Below, one piece after another: positions 14,950 through 23,885 of a stretch of DNA of 64,000 bases (position 1 is the first letter of the stretch; each line of letters begins with the position of its first letter). This stretch comes from Clostridium sp. CAG:609 (GTDB lineage: Bacteria; Bacillota_I; Bacilli_A; RF39; UBA660), in the NCBI GenBank assembly GCA_000438075.1, contig FR903528.1, forward strand, positions 28,415 through 92,414, given 5' to 3'. Below the pieces are notes generated by a model. That model was given only the letters and a program-made list of their open reading frames with translations, made no database searches and was not told the DNA's origin. The position numbers were made by a program, and so were the translations under genes.

Positions 14950-16344
14950 ATGAAAAAAGTAGATGAAATCCAAGAATTTTTAAAATATTTTAGTGATGAA
15001 GAAATAATAAACTATTTAACAAACACAGAACAAAAAATAGAATTATATGAATTCGTTATTGCAACTCTATGTATTAAAAATGACAAATTAAGAAATGATT
15101 TCTTTTATACATATGTTAATTTCTTCGATAATTTTGATTTAAAATATTTTAAAAACACTTTAGATAATAAAGATTTAAAAACTGTTGCAATCCTTTTCTT
15201 AGACAAAATGGATATTTTAAGTAACACCATAAAATCAATATTCACCGTAGCAACTGGGTATGAATCCTTAATTAAATATGAATTTAACCAAGCTAAAACA
15301 ATCAGTGACAAAGTTGAATATATTAAAAATGTTCATATAATGGGTAACAAAAAACTTGAAGATTACCTAACAGGAAAAATAGATGATCAAGATGTATTAT
15401 ACCTATTACACACAAATGATGATACAAAACAAATTAAATATCACTGCACTTTAGATAAAAAGACAGATAAAGCTATTAATCCAAGTATTACCATCGGTGT
15501 TGAACTTGAAACTGTTAATGACCAAATAGAAAAGTACCAAAACATACCATGTTTATTTAAAAACTTTGATGTAACAATAGATAACTCAGTAAAAAATGGA
15601 TTAGAAGTTGTTTCACCAGTACTTCACTATACAGAATCTGATTTGAGTACGTTAAAAAGTGTTTGTGAAGTTTTAAAACAAACTGGATTCTACACAAATG
15701 ATACTTGCGGAGGACACATACATATCGGAGCGGACTATTTAAAAACAAAACAAGATTACAACATGTTTATGTATCTATATATAAATATGGAAGATATAAT
15801 TTATAAAATAACAGATAAAGCTCACTCTCAAAAAAGACATAGTGTTTTAAAGTATGCTGGTAAAGTAAAAGATGAATTACTATCATCATTTGATAAAACA
15901 AACCAAAACAACCAAGATTTTATTTCAAAATTAAAAGGTATAAGTAAAACTAGATATCGTGGCCTAAATCTTCAAAATATAAATAAACCAAATAAAAACA
16001 CAATTGAATTTAGAATGGCTAATGGAGAAATAGACTTTGATGAATTACTTGCAAACATTAACCTTTTTGCAAAATTAATTCAAGTATCACACGATTTAAA
16101 TACTTTAGACAAAGACGACGAAAGAATAAAAATAGCTAAATCTATTTGCACAATAAAAGATGAATTAGAAAAACTTAAAGCATTCTTAGATTTATTATTT
16201 GATAATGAAGAATTAAAACAAATATATTATGAAAGATATATTACAAATACTTTAGTAATGGAATTATTAAATGAAGAAATTAAACAAGATAATGAATACT
16301 ATATAGCATTAGATAATGAATCAAAACTAATAAGAACAAAATAA
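14950..16344 (+). CDS. Amidoligase-like (COOH-NH2 ligase) protein, orphan
   Basis: 464 residues. The C-terminal two-thirds carries the amidoligase fold motifs in order: SITIGVELETVN, a DVTIDNS segment, GLEVVSPVL, CGGHIHIGAD, KTRYRGLNLQNI and NTIEFRMANGEID. These are the glutamine-synthetase-like ATP and metal ligands of peptide-forming amidoligases. The first about 150 residues are helical and unrecognised. Known relatives are usually next to a GAT-type or gamma-glutamylcyclotransferase-like partner, or a substrate peptide; none is seen here, where a strong private promoter and terminator isolate the gene. The upstream in-frame ATG lies before the -10, so the ATG after GGGGG was chosen. Substrate unknown. 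Confidence 0.8.
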   Translation: MKKVDEIQEFLKYFSDEEIINYLTNTEQKIELYEFVIATLCIKNDKLRNDFFYTYVNFFDNFDLKYFKNTLDNKDLKTVAILFLDKMDILSNTIKSIFTVATGYESLIKYEFNQAKTISDKVEYIKNVHIMGNKKLEDYLTGKIDDQDVLYLLHTNDDTKQIKYHCTLDKKTDKAINPSITIGVELETVNDQIEKYQNIPCLFKNFDVTIDNSVKNGLEVVSPVLHYTESDLSTLKSVCEVLKQTGFYTNDTCGGHIHIGADYLKTKQDYNMFMYLYINMEDIIYKITDKAHSQKRHSVLKYAGKVKDELLSSFDKTNQNNQDFISKLKGISKTRYRGLNLQNINKPNKNTIEFRMANGEIDFDELLANINLFAKLIQVSHDLNTLDKDDERIKIAKSICTIKDELEKLKAFLDLLFDNEELKQIYYERYITNTLVMELLNEEIKQDNEYYIALDNESKLIRTK

Positions 16345-16372
16345 AAGATGGAAGCAAAATTCCATCTTTTAT
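16341..16372. terminator. Bidirectional terminator between the amidoligase and the carboxypeptidase
   Basis: Thirteen-base-pair stem ATAAAAGATGGAA/TTCCATCTTTTAT with a 6-nt loop; its A/T ends give T tracts in both directions. Confidence 0.9.
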
Positions 16373-17526
16373 TGTTTAAGTAGTGTTTTACCGCTAGCTA
16401 CCATCTTTAAATTTTTTAATAAATAATCAACAAATCCAGCCTTTTCTATATCTTTATCTATAGTTACATCAACTTCATCAATTATATTATTACCACTATC
16501 AATTATTTCTGCAGTTCCAATAACATCTCCCCTTTTAACCGGAGCTTTAATCTTACCAACTTTCAAATTAAATTCATAATTATCAGCTTTCTCATTATTT
16601 TTAAGTATCTCTGTTGCATCAGCAACAAGCACTACATTTGCAAAATAATTTTTACCATTATAAATTCTAACCTTACCTAGTTTTTCATCTTTAGTTTTAA
16701 TAATATTAATTTTATAAGTATTAAAACCATAATTAAGTAACTTAACTGTATCTGCACTTCTATTTTCTGAAGTATCTTCTCCCATTACAACAGATATCAA
16801 TCTAAAATTATCTTTTTTAGCTGTGGCAGTTAAACAATAACCTGCTGTTTTAGTAAACCCAGTCTTTAAACCATCCACACCATTATAATATCTAACTAAT
16901 TTATTAGTATTAACTAACCATATTCTACTTCCGTCATTTTTTTCTAAATATTCCTCATAGATACTGGTATACTCTAAAATTTTTTCATGTTTCAAAAGTT
17001 CTCTAGCTATAATAGACATATCCCTTGCTGTTGAATAATGCCCTTCTGCATCTAACCCATGTGCATTAACAAAATTTGTATTAACTGCACCAATTTCTTT
17101 TAATCTTTTATTTAACATATTAACAAATTCTTCGTGAGACCCACCAATTTTCTCAGACATTGCATAAACAGCATCGTTACCACTTGCTATTGCAATACTT
17201 TTTAATAAATCACGTACAGAATAAGTTTCACCTGCTTGTAAAAAAACTTGACTACCTCCCATATTAGCAGCTTCTTCGCTAATAGTTACCATATCATCAA
17301 ACTTCAAAGTCTCATTATCAATTGACTCCATTATTAAAAGCATACTTGCAAGTTTAGTCATTGATGCCGGAGGAAGCTTTTCATCTGCATTTTTCTCATA
17401 TAAAACTTTGCCAGATAAACTATCAACTAAAATAGCACTCTTTGCATTCGGAGTATAATCTTCCTGTGCCAAAGAAATACTCATCCAAGAAAAAAAACTC
17501 AACAAAATTAATAATACTTTCTTCAT
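16369..17526 (-). CDS. D-alanyl-D-alanine carboxypeptidase (DacA/DacF family)
   Basis: Low-molecular-weight penicillin-binding protein trimming the terminal D-Ala of peptidoglycan stem peptides. 385 residues. Signal peptide at 1-20 (MKKVLLILLSFFSWMSISLA), SxxK in PPASMTKLASM, SxN equivalent in IASGNDAVYAM, and KTG in GLKTGFTKTAGYC. The C-terminal about 110 residues form the beta domain and end in an amphipathic helix suited to membrane attachment. The ATG eight bases after AAGG is preferred to the upstream GTG. In sporulating Bacilli DacF/DacB-type enzymes act on cortex; this one could be housekeeping. Confidence 0.94.
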   Translation of the reverse strand: MKKVLLILLSFFSWMSISLAQEDYTPNAKSAILVDSLSGKVLYEKNADEKLPPASMTKLASMLLIMESIDNETLKFDDMVTISEEAANMGGSQVFLQAGETYSVRDLLKSIAIASGNDAVYAMSEKIGGSHEEFVNMLNKRLKEIGAVNTNFVNAHGLDAEGHYSTARDMSIIARELLKHEKILEYTSIYEEYLEKNDGSRIWLVNTNKLVRYYNGVDGLKTGFTKTAGYCLTATAKKDNFRLISVVMGEDTSENRSADTVKLLNYGFNTYKINIIKTKDEKLGKVRIYNGKNYFANVVLVADATEILKNNEKADNYEFNLKVGKIKAPVKRGDVIGTAEIIDSGNNIIDEVDVTIDKDIEKAGFVDYLLKNLKMVASGKTLLKQ

Positions 17527-17571
17527 ATTAAACACCTTACTAATTATTATGAGTTTTATTTTTTTATAGAA

Positions 17572-17868
17572 CTAATTTAAAATTTCTTTTATAACTTTTT
17601 TAATATTTTCTAGTGATTTTTCTTCCAAAGCAGATTCTAACAAACTATACTTTTGATATAACCCAAGAATATTCTCAAAATTATCTAACCTTTTACTAGT
17701 TTTATTTATAATATTACCAACATAACTTTTTGATACATTTTCTAAATCTGCTATTTCTTGCAAAGTTAAATTTTCTTCATAATATAAAGAATAATACTTC
17801 TTATTTGCATCATTTAACAAACCCTTATAAATATTAAATAATTCACCATAATACACAAACTCTTTCAT
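17572..17868 (-). CDS. ylxM: UPF0122 protein YlxM, SRP-associated
   Basis: 98 residues with a helix-turn-helix (ENLTLQEIADLENVSKSYVGNII) as in sigma-factor region 4. In Gram-positives ylxM sits in the SRP operon and its product stimulates the Ffh/FtsY GTPase cycle. Its ATG overlaps the ftsY stop by one base (TAATG), so it is translationally coupled to ftsY. Confidence 0.93.
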   Translation of the reverse strand: MKEFVYYGELFNIYKGLLNDANKKYYSLYYEENLTLQEIADLENVSKSYVGNIINKTSKRLDNFENILGLYQKYSLLESALEEKSLENIKKVIKEILN

Positions 17869-18854
17869 TACATCAAATCCTTAAATAAACCATATATATA
17901 GTTTTCAATATCAAATGGTATTAAATCAGTCATCTTTTCTCCTAAACCAACAAACTTAACCGGAATATTTACTTCTTCTTTTATAGCAAGAACAATTCCT
18001 CCTTTAGCAGTTCCATCCAACTTAGTTAAAACAATACCAGTTATATTAGTAATTTCTTTAAAAGCTTGAGCCTGCATAATTCCATTTTGACCAGTGGTAC
18101 CATCTATAACTAACAATGTTTCATGCGGAGCATCAGGTATAATCTTACCAATAACTTTATTTATCTTTTCTAATTCTTTCATTAAATTAACCTTATTATG
18201 AAGTCTACCTGCAGTATCAACTAAAACTATATCAACACCATCTTCCTTTGCTTTAAGAAGTCCATCATATATAACACCCGCCGGATCAATATTTTCTTTT
18301 CCAAAAAATAATGAATCAGTTCTATCTGCCCAAATTTTCAATTGATCAACAGCTCCAGCTCTAAAAGTATCACCTGCAATAAGCATAACTTTTTTACCTT
18401 CACACTTATATTTATAAGCAAGTTTAGCAATCGTCGTAGTTTTACCCACTCCATTAACACCAACCATCAAGATAACTGTTGGTCCACTACTAGCCATATT
18501 AATTTTATCAGTAATAGATTCATTATTAACATAAATAATAAATAATTCATCCACAATAACTTCATTTAAATATTTAGTATCAGTAATATTTTCAGACTTA
18601 ACACGTTTTTTTAATTTATCCATAAAATCCATTACTGTATTAACACCAATATCAGCCATAATTAAAATATTTTCAAGTTCATCAAAATACTCATCATTTA
18701 TCTTCGTATATTTTATACCAAGCATACTTAACTTAGAAACAAACTCTTTTCTAGTTTTTTCTAACCCTTCATCATATTTTAAAACATTTTCATCAACAAC
18801 TTCTTCTTGTTCTTTTTTACTAATTATATTTTTTAATTTATTAAATAATCCCAT
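17868..18854 (-). CDS. ftsY: Signal recognition particle receptor FtsY
   Basis: SRP-receptor GTPase delivering ribosome-nascent-chain complexes to SecYEG and YidC. 328 residues. A short amphipathic start (MGLFNKLKNII), the N domain (about 30-110), and the G domain with G1 GVNGVGKTTT, DTFRAGAVDQL, G3 DTAGR and G4 TKLDGTAKGG. The start has GGAGG eight bases upstream; the longer reading begins in the promoter region. Confidence 0.96.
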   Translation of the reverse strand: MGLFNKLKNIISKKEQEEVVDENVLKYDEGLEKTRKEFVSKLSMLGIKYTKINDEYFDELENILIMADIGVNTVMDFMDKLKKRVKSENITDTKYLNEVIVDELFIIYVNNESITDKINMASSGPTVILMVGVNGVGKTTTIAKLAYKYKCEGKKVMLIAGDTFRAGAVDQLKIWADRTDSLFFGKENIDPAGVIYDGLLKAKEDGVDIVLVDTAGRLHNKVNLMKELEKINKVIGKIIPDAPHETLLVIDGTTGQNGIMQAQAFKEITNITGIVLTKLDGTAKGGIVLAIKEEVNIPVKFVGLGEKMTDLIPFDIENYIYGLFKDLM

Positions 18855-18876
18855 TTTTAATACCTCCATAAACAAT

Positions 18877-18905
18877 ATTATAACAAATTATCCTCTCTAT
18901 TGCAA
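18877..18905 (-). promoter_or_regulatory. ftsY-ylxM promoter
   Basis: Minus-strand TTGCAA (18905-18900), a 17-bp spacer and TATAAT (18882-18877). The same palindromic hexamer is the -35 of the divergent rnjA promoter. Confidence 0.85.
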
Positions 18906-18928
18906 TTTATTCAAGAATATGGTATAAT
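18900..18928 (+). promoter_or_regulatory. rnjA promoter
   Basis: TTGCAA (18900-18905), a 17-bp spacer and TATAAT (18923-18928) preceded by TATGG. Confidence 0.85.
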
Positions 18929-18987
18929 TTACTCAGTTCAGTAACTTTATGAATTAATTATATTTTAAGAAAGAAGGAATTTTTTTA

Positions 18988-20664
18988 ATGGAAAAGATAA
19001 ATAATATAGCCACAAAAGTTATTGCTCTAGGTGGCTTAGGTGAAGTTGGTAAAAATATGTATATCGTTGAACATAAAGATGAAATATTAATCATCGATGC
19101 CGGAGTAATGTTTCCTGAAGATAACTTACTTGGTGTAGATTATGTTATTCAAGATGTTACATATTTAAAGAAAAATATTGATAAAATCAAAGGATTAATT
19201 ATAACTCATGGTCATGAAGATCATATCGGAGGTATTCCATTCTTACTTCAAGCAATGGATATTCCAGTTATATATACCCCGAAGATTGCCAAGGATTTAA
19301 TTGAAAAGAAACTCGTAGAAAGAAATATTAAATATGAAAACTATGTAATTATAAATCCTGAATTAAATGTTAAAACAAAATATTTTGATGTATCATTTAT
19401 TAATACAACCCATTCAATACCAGATAGTTTTGCAATTGCTATTAAAACTCCGAATGGAACAATATTTGAAACCGGAGACTTTAAATTTGATTTAACTCCA
19501 GTTGGTCCAATGGCAGACATTCACAAAATGGCTAAATTTGGAAGCGAAGGAGTTACCCTACTTTTAAGTGATTCAACAAATGCCTTAACTAGTGGATATT
19601 CAAAAAGTGAATCAGCAGTTGATGGAACTCTAAATGATATGATTAGCAAACATCATGGCAGAGTAATCATTGCTACATTTGCATCAAACATCTATCGTAT
19701 TAAACACATCGTTGAAAGTTGCAAAAAATATGGAAGAAAAATAATTGTATTCGGAAGAAGTATGGAAAACAGTATTGAACTTGCTCTAAACAATGGATTA
19801 ATAAGTGATAAATCAATGTTTATTGATGCAAATGATGCCAAAAGTCTAAAAAGAAATGAAATATGTATTCTATGTACTGGTTCCCAAGGTGAACCTCTCG
19901 CTGCATTATCACGTATTGCAAATGGACAACATAAGCAAATCTCACTACTCGGAGATGACTTAGTAATATTCTCATCAAGTCCAATTCCAGGTAATGCAGA
20001 AAGCATTAACAAAATAATTAATAAATTATACTTAAAAGGTGTTCGTGTATTTACAAATTCCGAATTCAGTGATGTTCACACATCAGGTCATGCTAAAGAA
20101 GAAGAATTAAAATGGATGTTAAGAATCATTAAACCAAAATACTTTATGCCAATGCATGGTGAATACAGAATGCTAAAAAAACATACAGAAATCGGCATTA
20201 TGTGTGGTGTTGCTCCCCAAAATACATTCATCTGTACAAATGGTGATGTTATTGAACTATTAAACGGAGAAGTAAAACGTACTGGAACAGTTCAAGCCGG
20301 AGATGTATATGTTGATGGTTCAAGAATCGGAGACATAGGTAGTGTTGTTATCAAAGATCGTAAGTTAATGAGTCAAGATGGAATCTTAATTACAATTTTA
20401 AATATTAACACATTAACAAGAAAACTATTACTTAAACCAAATGTTACTGCTCGTGGATTCGTTCTAGTAAATGAAAATCAAGAATTAATGCAAAAAATAG
20501 AAAGAAAAATCAGTGAAATTGTAACTACTGCTTTATCAAAAGCACCATATAGTTATACTGATTTAAAAAATCAAATTATATTTGAACTACTTCCATTTAT
20601 AAATAATCTAACTGGAAGAAAACCTATTATCTTACCAGTAATAATGGAAGTAAATCAAAGTTAA
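18988..20664 (+). CDS. rnjA: Ribonuclease J
   Basis: Metallo-beta-lactamase/beta-CASP ribonuclease with endo- and 5'-3' exonuclease activity, central to mRNA decay and rRNA maturation in Bacillota. The 558-residue protein has LGGLGEVGKNMYIVE at the start, the zinc motif THGHEDHIGG, the DSTNA segment, the beta-CASP motifs, SGHA near residue 368, and the C-terminal alpha/beta domain. With rny this gives the window both major Gram-positive decay nucleases. A/GAAGGA-type Shine-Dalgarno precedes the ATG. Confidence 0.96.
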   Translation: MEKINNIATKVIALGGLGEVGKNMYIVEHKDEILIIDAGVMFPEDNLLGVDYVIQDVTYLKKNIDKIKGLIITHGHEDHIGGIPFLLQAMDIPVIYTPKIAKDLIEKKLVERNIKYENYVIINPELNVKTKYFDVSFINTTHSIPDSFAIAIKTPNGTIFETGDFKFDLTPVGPMADIHKMAKFGSEGVTLLLSDSTNALTSGYSKSESAVDGTLNDMISKHHGRVIIATFASNIYRIKHIVESCKKYGRKIIVFGRSMENSIELALNNGLISDKSMFIDANDAKSLKRNEICILCTGSQGEPLAALSRIANGQHKQISLLGDDLVIFSSSPIPGNAESINKIINKLYLKGVRVFTNSEFSDVHTSGHAKEEELKWMLRIIKPKYFMPMHGEYRMLKKHTEIGIMCGVAPQNTFICTNGDVIELLNGEVKRTGTVQAGDVYVDGSRIGDIGSVVIKDRKLMSQDGILITILNINTLTRKLLLKPNVTARGFVLVNENQELMQKIERKISEIVTTALSKAPYSYTDLKNQIIFELLPFINNLTGRKPIILPVIMEVNQS

Positions 20665-20690
20665 AAGCCACATCTAAGATGTGACTTTTT
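20663..20690. terminator. Terminator between convergent rnjA and glycosyltransferase genes
   Basis: AAAAG-C-CACATC pairs with GATGTG-A-CTTTT (one mismatch), with a T tract on the plus side. Confidence 0.75.
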
Positions 20691-21666
20691 CTTTATCTGT
20701 TTTTATATTCATACAAGTTATGCATAAAACAAACATAACTATATCAATTAATATTTTAAATATAAATCTATGTCTTGATAATAATGATAAAATTATAGTT
20801 TCAAAAGCATAATTAATAATTGTATATTTTATATTAATATGATTATTAAACATCATTATTATAATCGTAGAAACTAACTTACTTAAAAATAAGAAAAGTG
20901 GTAAAACCCAGAATTTATTTGATATATCAAATGTCTTATAAAAGATAAAACATTCTATAATATATGCAAACAATGTAACCAATATATAATAAGCAAATAA
21001 TCTATATACTTTTAAAGAATCTTTAACTGGATTAAAATGACTAGTTTCATTATTATTAATATATATCGTATCAATTACAACTTCTTTAATATCTATATCT
21101 CTATAGTTTGTTTCAATCAACACATTAGTTTCATATTCATATCTCTCACCATGTAAATCAAGTAACTTTCTTGCAACATCATACGACATAGCTCTAAGTC
21201 CAGTTTGTGTATCACTAGTTTTAACACCAACAAAATTATATAAAACATTTCTAGTAATAATATTACCAAACTTAGATTTAAAAGGAACTCCACTATCTTT
21301 AAAACATCTAACCCCTAAAACTAAATCATCTTGATTTTTTAAAGCAACATCTGCTACTCTTTTAATATCTTTAACGCTATGTTGCCCATCACAATCCGCC
21401 GTTACTATAACCTTACAATTCTTATATTCATTCAATATATAATTAAGACCATTCTTTAAGCCTCTACCTTTTCCATAATTAATATGATGTTTTAAAACCG
21501 GATACTTCTTAGCAATATTATTCATAAACTTATCATATTTCTTACTACATCCATCATTTATAAATACAATATTTTCAAAATTTTTAGATAACTCATCTAA
21601 GAATTTTTCCATAATCTTTTCATTCGGATTATAAACCGGTATTAAAACCACTATTTTTTTATTCAT
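20674..21666 (-). CDS. GT2-family glycosyltransferase with C-terminal membrane domain
   Basis: 330 residues. The cytosolic GT-A domain (about 1-215) has VVLIPVYNPNE, a DDG-equivalent FINDGCSKK, the metal site VTADCDGQH and the acceptor segment DTQTGLRAM. This resembles polyprenyl-phosphate hexose synthases. Three or four membrane helices follow (about 225-325), GtrA-like in pattern. The likely product is a lipid-phosphate sugar donor for outer-face glycosylation. It ends an operon with the two genes upstream. Confidence 0.85.
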   Translation of the reverse strand: MNKKIVVLIPVYNPNEKIMEKFLDELSKNFENIVFINDGCSKKYDKFMNNIAKKYPVLKHHINYGKGRGLKNGLNYILNEYKNCKVIVTADCDGQHSVKDIKRVADVALKNQDDLVLGVRCFKDSGVPFKSKFGNIITRNVLYNFVGVKTSDTQTGLRAMSYDVARKLLDLHGERYEYETNVLIETNYRDIDIKEVVIDTIYINNNETSHFNPVKDSLKVYRLFAYYILVTLFAYIIECFIFYKTFDISNKFWVLPLFLFLSKLVSTIIIMMFNNHINIKYTIINYAFETIILSLLSRHRFIFKILIDIVMFVLCITCMNIKTDKEKVTS

Positions 21667-21668
21667 TA

Positions 21669-22754
21669 TTATCCCCCGCTTTTAATATTTACAACTTTCC
21701 ATTCTCCATTATATTTAACAAAATACAACGTATCATGCATCTTATCAACTTGATCTTTACCTGCTACAACCATATTCTTTTCTAAAGATATCTCACAAGA
21801 AAATGCATCTTTACTATACACCTTAAAATTATTTAATACTTCATTAGTAAATGTTGGATTCTTCAAAGTATGTTTACTAGTAAAAGTAATATCAATACTA
21901 TGAGCCCAATTATATGCTCTTTGATACATCTGTGTTCCTTCGATAAAATATGGTCTCAAAGTATTAAATCCATAACTTACTCCCTTTAAATCTTTAGTTA
22001 AGTATAAACTCCAATTGTGAGCAAACTCCCAAATATCAATTTCACTGCTTAAATATTTTTTAGCTTCATCATATGAATCAAAACTTAAATAATTTTTGTC
22101 TAGTGTATACTCAAATTGCTTTTCATTTAATTTAACTTCTTCGCCATACTCATTTAATACTTTAATTTTTGCTTCATTAACCAAATTATTAATTTCATAC
22201 TTAGCTATATATGGCATTGCATCACTAACATACATATAATCTAAATTCTCATATTTTTCTTTAAGTTTTGTATCACTTACCTTTCTATCATCTACATACA
22301 AAACATAATTACTTGGTATAATAACATCATAATACTTCATACCTCTTTTTAAATTTGGTATTATTTCTTCTACTTCAATTTTCTCATAACTAAATAAGCC
22401 TAACTTAGTTTCAGTACCTAAGTTCTTAACCTTTATATCAAAAAGCACTCTCTTATTTAATGTTACTTCAAAATTTTCATCGTCTATTTTTTTAATCTTT
22501 ATATCTTTATCATTTATTTCTTTTTTATAATCAACAAGTAAATCTTCACTTTGATTATTATCACTTAAAAATTTCTTTAATGTTTTATCATCTAAACTAG
22601 TAACATAATTTTTCAAATAATTATCAGTTTGACTAGCTTCATAACTTTTTAATGTTAAATAAATATACACAAGGAATATAATAGATAATATTAAACCAAC
22701 AATGGTATATATTAATAAACTAGTTTTAAATAATGTCTTTTTTCTTCTTCTCAT
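21669..22754 (-). CDS. Hypothetical membrane-anchored extracellular protein
   Basis: 361 residues; basic start RRRKK, one membrane segment at about 12-32, the rest outside and rich in K/E/Y. The last about 90 residues, with a strand pattern ending DTLYFVKYNGEWKVVNIKS, look like an NTF2-like module as found at the ends of many Gram-positive surface proteins. I do not recognise the family. It lies 2 bp from the genes on both sides, so it is expected to work with the phosphodiester glycosidase and the glycosyltransferase. Confidence 0.65.
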   Translation of the reverse strand: MRRRKKTLFKTSLLIYTIVGLILSIIFLVYIYLTLKSYEASQTDNYLKNYVTSLDDKTLKKFLSDNNQSEDLLVDYKKEINDKDIKIKKIDDENFEVTLNKRVLFDIKVKNLGTETKLGLFSYEKIEVEEIIPNLKRGMKYYDVIIPSNYVLYVDDRKVSDTKLKEKYENLDYMYVSDAMPYIAKYEINNLVNEAKIKVLNEYGEEVKLNEKQFEYTLDKNYLSFDSYDEAKKYLSSEIDIWEFAHNWSLYLTKDLKGVSYGFNTLRPYFIEGTQMYQRAYNWAHSIDITFTSKHTLKNPTFTNEVLNNFKVYSKDAFSCEISLEKNMVVAGKDQVDKMHDTLYFVKYNGEWKVVNIKSGG

Positions 22755-22756
22755 AA

Positions 22757-23791
22757 TTAATTATCCTTTACTACAAATGCTGTTGGTAATCTCCATGATG
22801 AATTTGCATAATAAAATGTTACACTTGTCATTAAATATTCATGGTTATAATATAGAGATGAAGAACTTCCTCCATCTAAATTCGCAGCATTAACTGCACC
22901 ATATTCAGCCATAATATCAATTATATCTGATGCTGTAGCTCCTAAATGACCATTTTTTCCTCTACCATCTGTTACAAGTATCAATACACTTCCATCTTTT
23001 CTTTGACCAATTGCAGTTCTTGGATTTGCACCACTACCCATTCCATTTAATTCTCTTTTTTCACCATTAATTATTAATTTAACAAAGTGATTATTTTTAT
23101 CACTTGATTCTTCTTGAAAAGCAACTGCATCTCTTATCTTTTCTGTTTTTATTAATTCTTCAACTTGAGCCTTATTCATACCATCTAAACTAATAATTCT
23201 TAACAAATTATTTTCATCAAACCCAATTAAATACAAACCAACTAAACCTAAACTAATATCTTGAATTTCACCATTACTTACAGTTACTCCTAAAGGTCTT
23301 CCCCCTTTATTTCCACTTGAATAATAAATACCACCATTAACACCAGCAATAGCACCAGCATCTTCAGTTAAAACTCCAAGTTCTTTACCATATTCTCCCC
23401 ATGGATAAGTAGTAGCTAAACTAATTTTTGATGGATCATTGACAACCATCATTTTACCTTCAAAATTATTACCATTAACTGCATGTATTTCAATTAGTTC
23501 CTTAGTTTTATCTATATTAGTTTTAATTAAGTTCTCATCAATTTCAACATTCATATCTTGAAGTGAATTTTTAGAAACAATACCCTCAATTTCATCTTTA
23601 CTTAAAAATACATTAGCTAAAAATTTAAGTTGTCCAGTTTCAAGTATTGTTGTTGCAAATAATTCTTTTGCTCTATTTGATGGGCCATGACAAATCAAAG
23701 TAATTGTTAATAACAAACAAACAAATACCATCCCTACAGTTACGCCCACAAAAGCAAATACTTTAGCCAAAATTTTTAAAAACTTTTTCAT
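22757..23791 (-). CDS. Phosphodiester glycosidase (NAGPA-domain) family protein
   Basis: 344 residues. A signal anchor at about 5-32 puts the domain outside. NAGPA motifs are clear: AGVNGGIYYSSGNKGG, NPRTAIGQRKDGSVLILVTDGRG in two parts, and AANLDGGSSSSLYY. The family hydrolyses N-acetylglucosamine 1-phosphodiesters or similar sugar-phosphate linkages, and bacterial members act on surface polysaccharides. First gene of a three-gene envelope operon. The actual substrate might be a phosphodiester-linked sugar of the wall polymer encoded at 27-49 kb. Confidence 0.88.
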   Translation of the reverse strand: MKKFLKILAKVFAFVGVTVGMVFVCLLLTITLICHGPSNRAKELFATTILETGQLKFLANVFLSKDEIEGIVSKNSLQDMNVEIDENLIKTNIDKTKELIEIHAVNGNNFEGKMMVVNDPSKISLATTYPWGEYGKELGVLTEDAGAIAGVNGGIYYSSGNKGGRPLGVTVSNGEIQDISLGLVGLYLIGFDENNLLRIISLDGMNKAQVEELIKTEKIRDAVAFQEESSDKNNHFVKLIINGEKRELNGMGSGANPRTAIGQRKDGSVLILVTDGRGKNGHLGATASDIIDIMAEYGAVNAANLDGGSSSSLYYNHEYLMTSVTFYYANSSWRLPTAFVVKDN

Positions 23792-23852
23792 TACAACACA
23801 ACTCCTAATTTTTTTAACTATTTATATCATAACATAAATATATCCAAAAGAA

Positions 23853-23885
23853 AAGAAAAAGAAGAAACTTTATTTAGCTTCTTCT
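23853..23885 (-). terminator. Likely rny terminator
   Basis: Minus-strand AGAAGAAGCT pairs with AGTTTCTTCT (one G-T pair), loop of 6, followed by TTTTTCTTTTC. It overlaps the rny stop. Confidence 0.6.
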
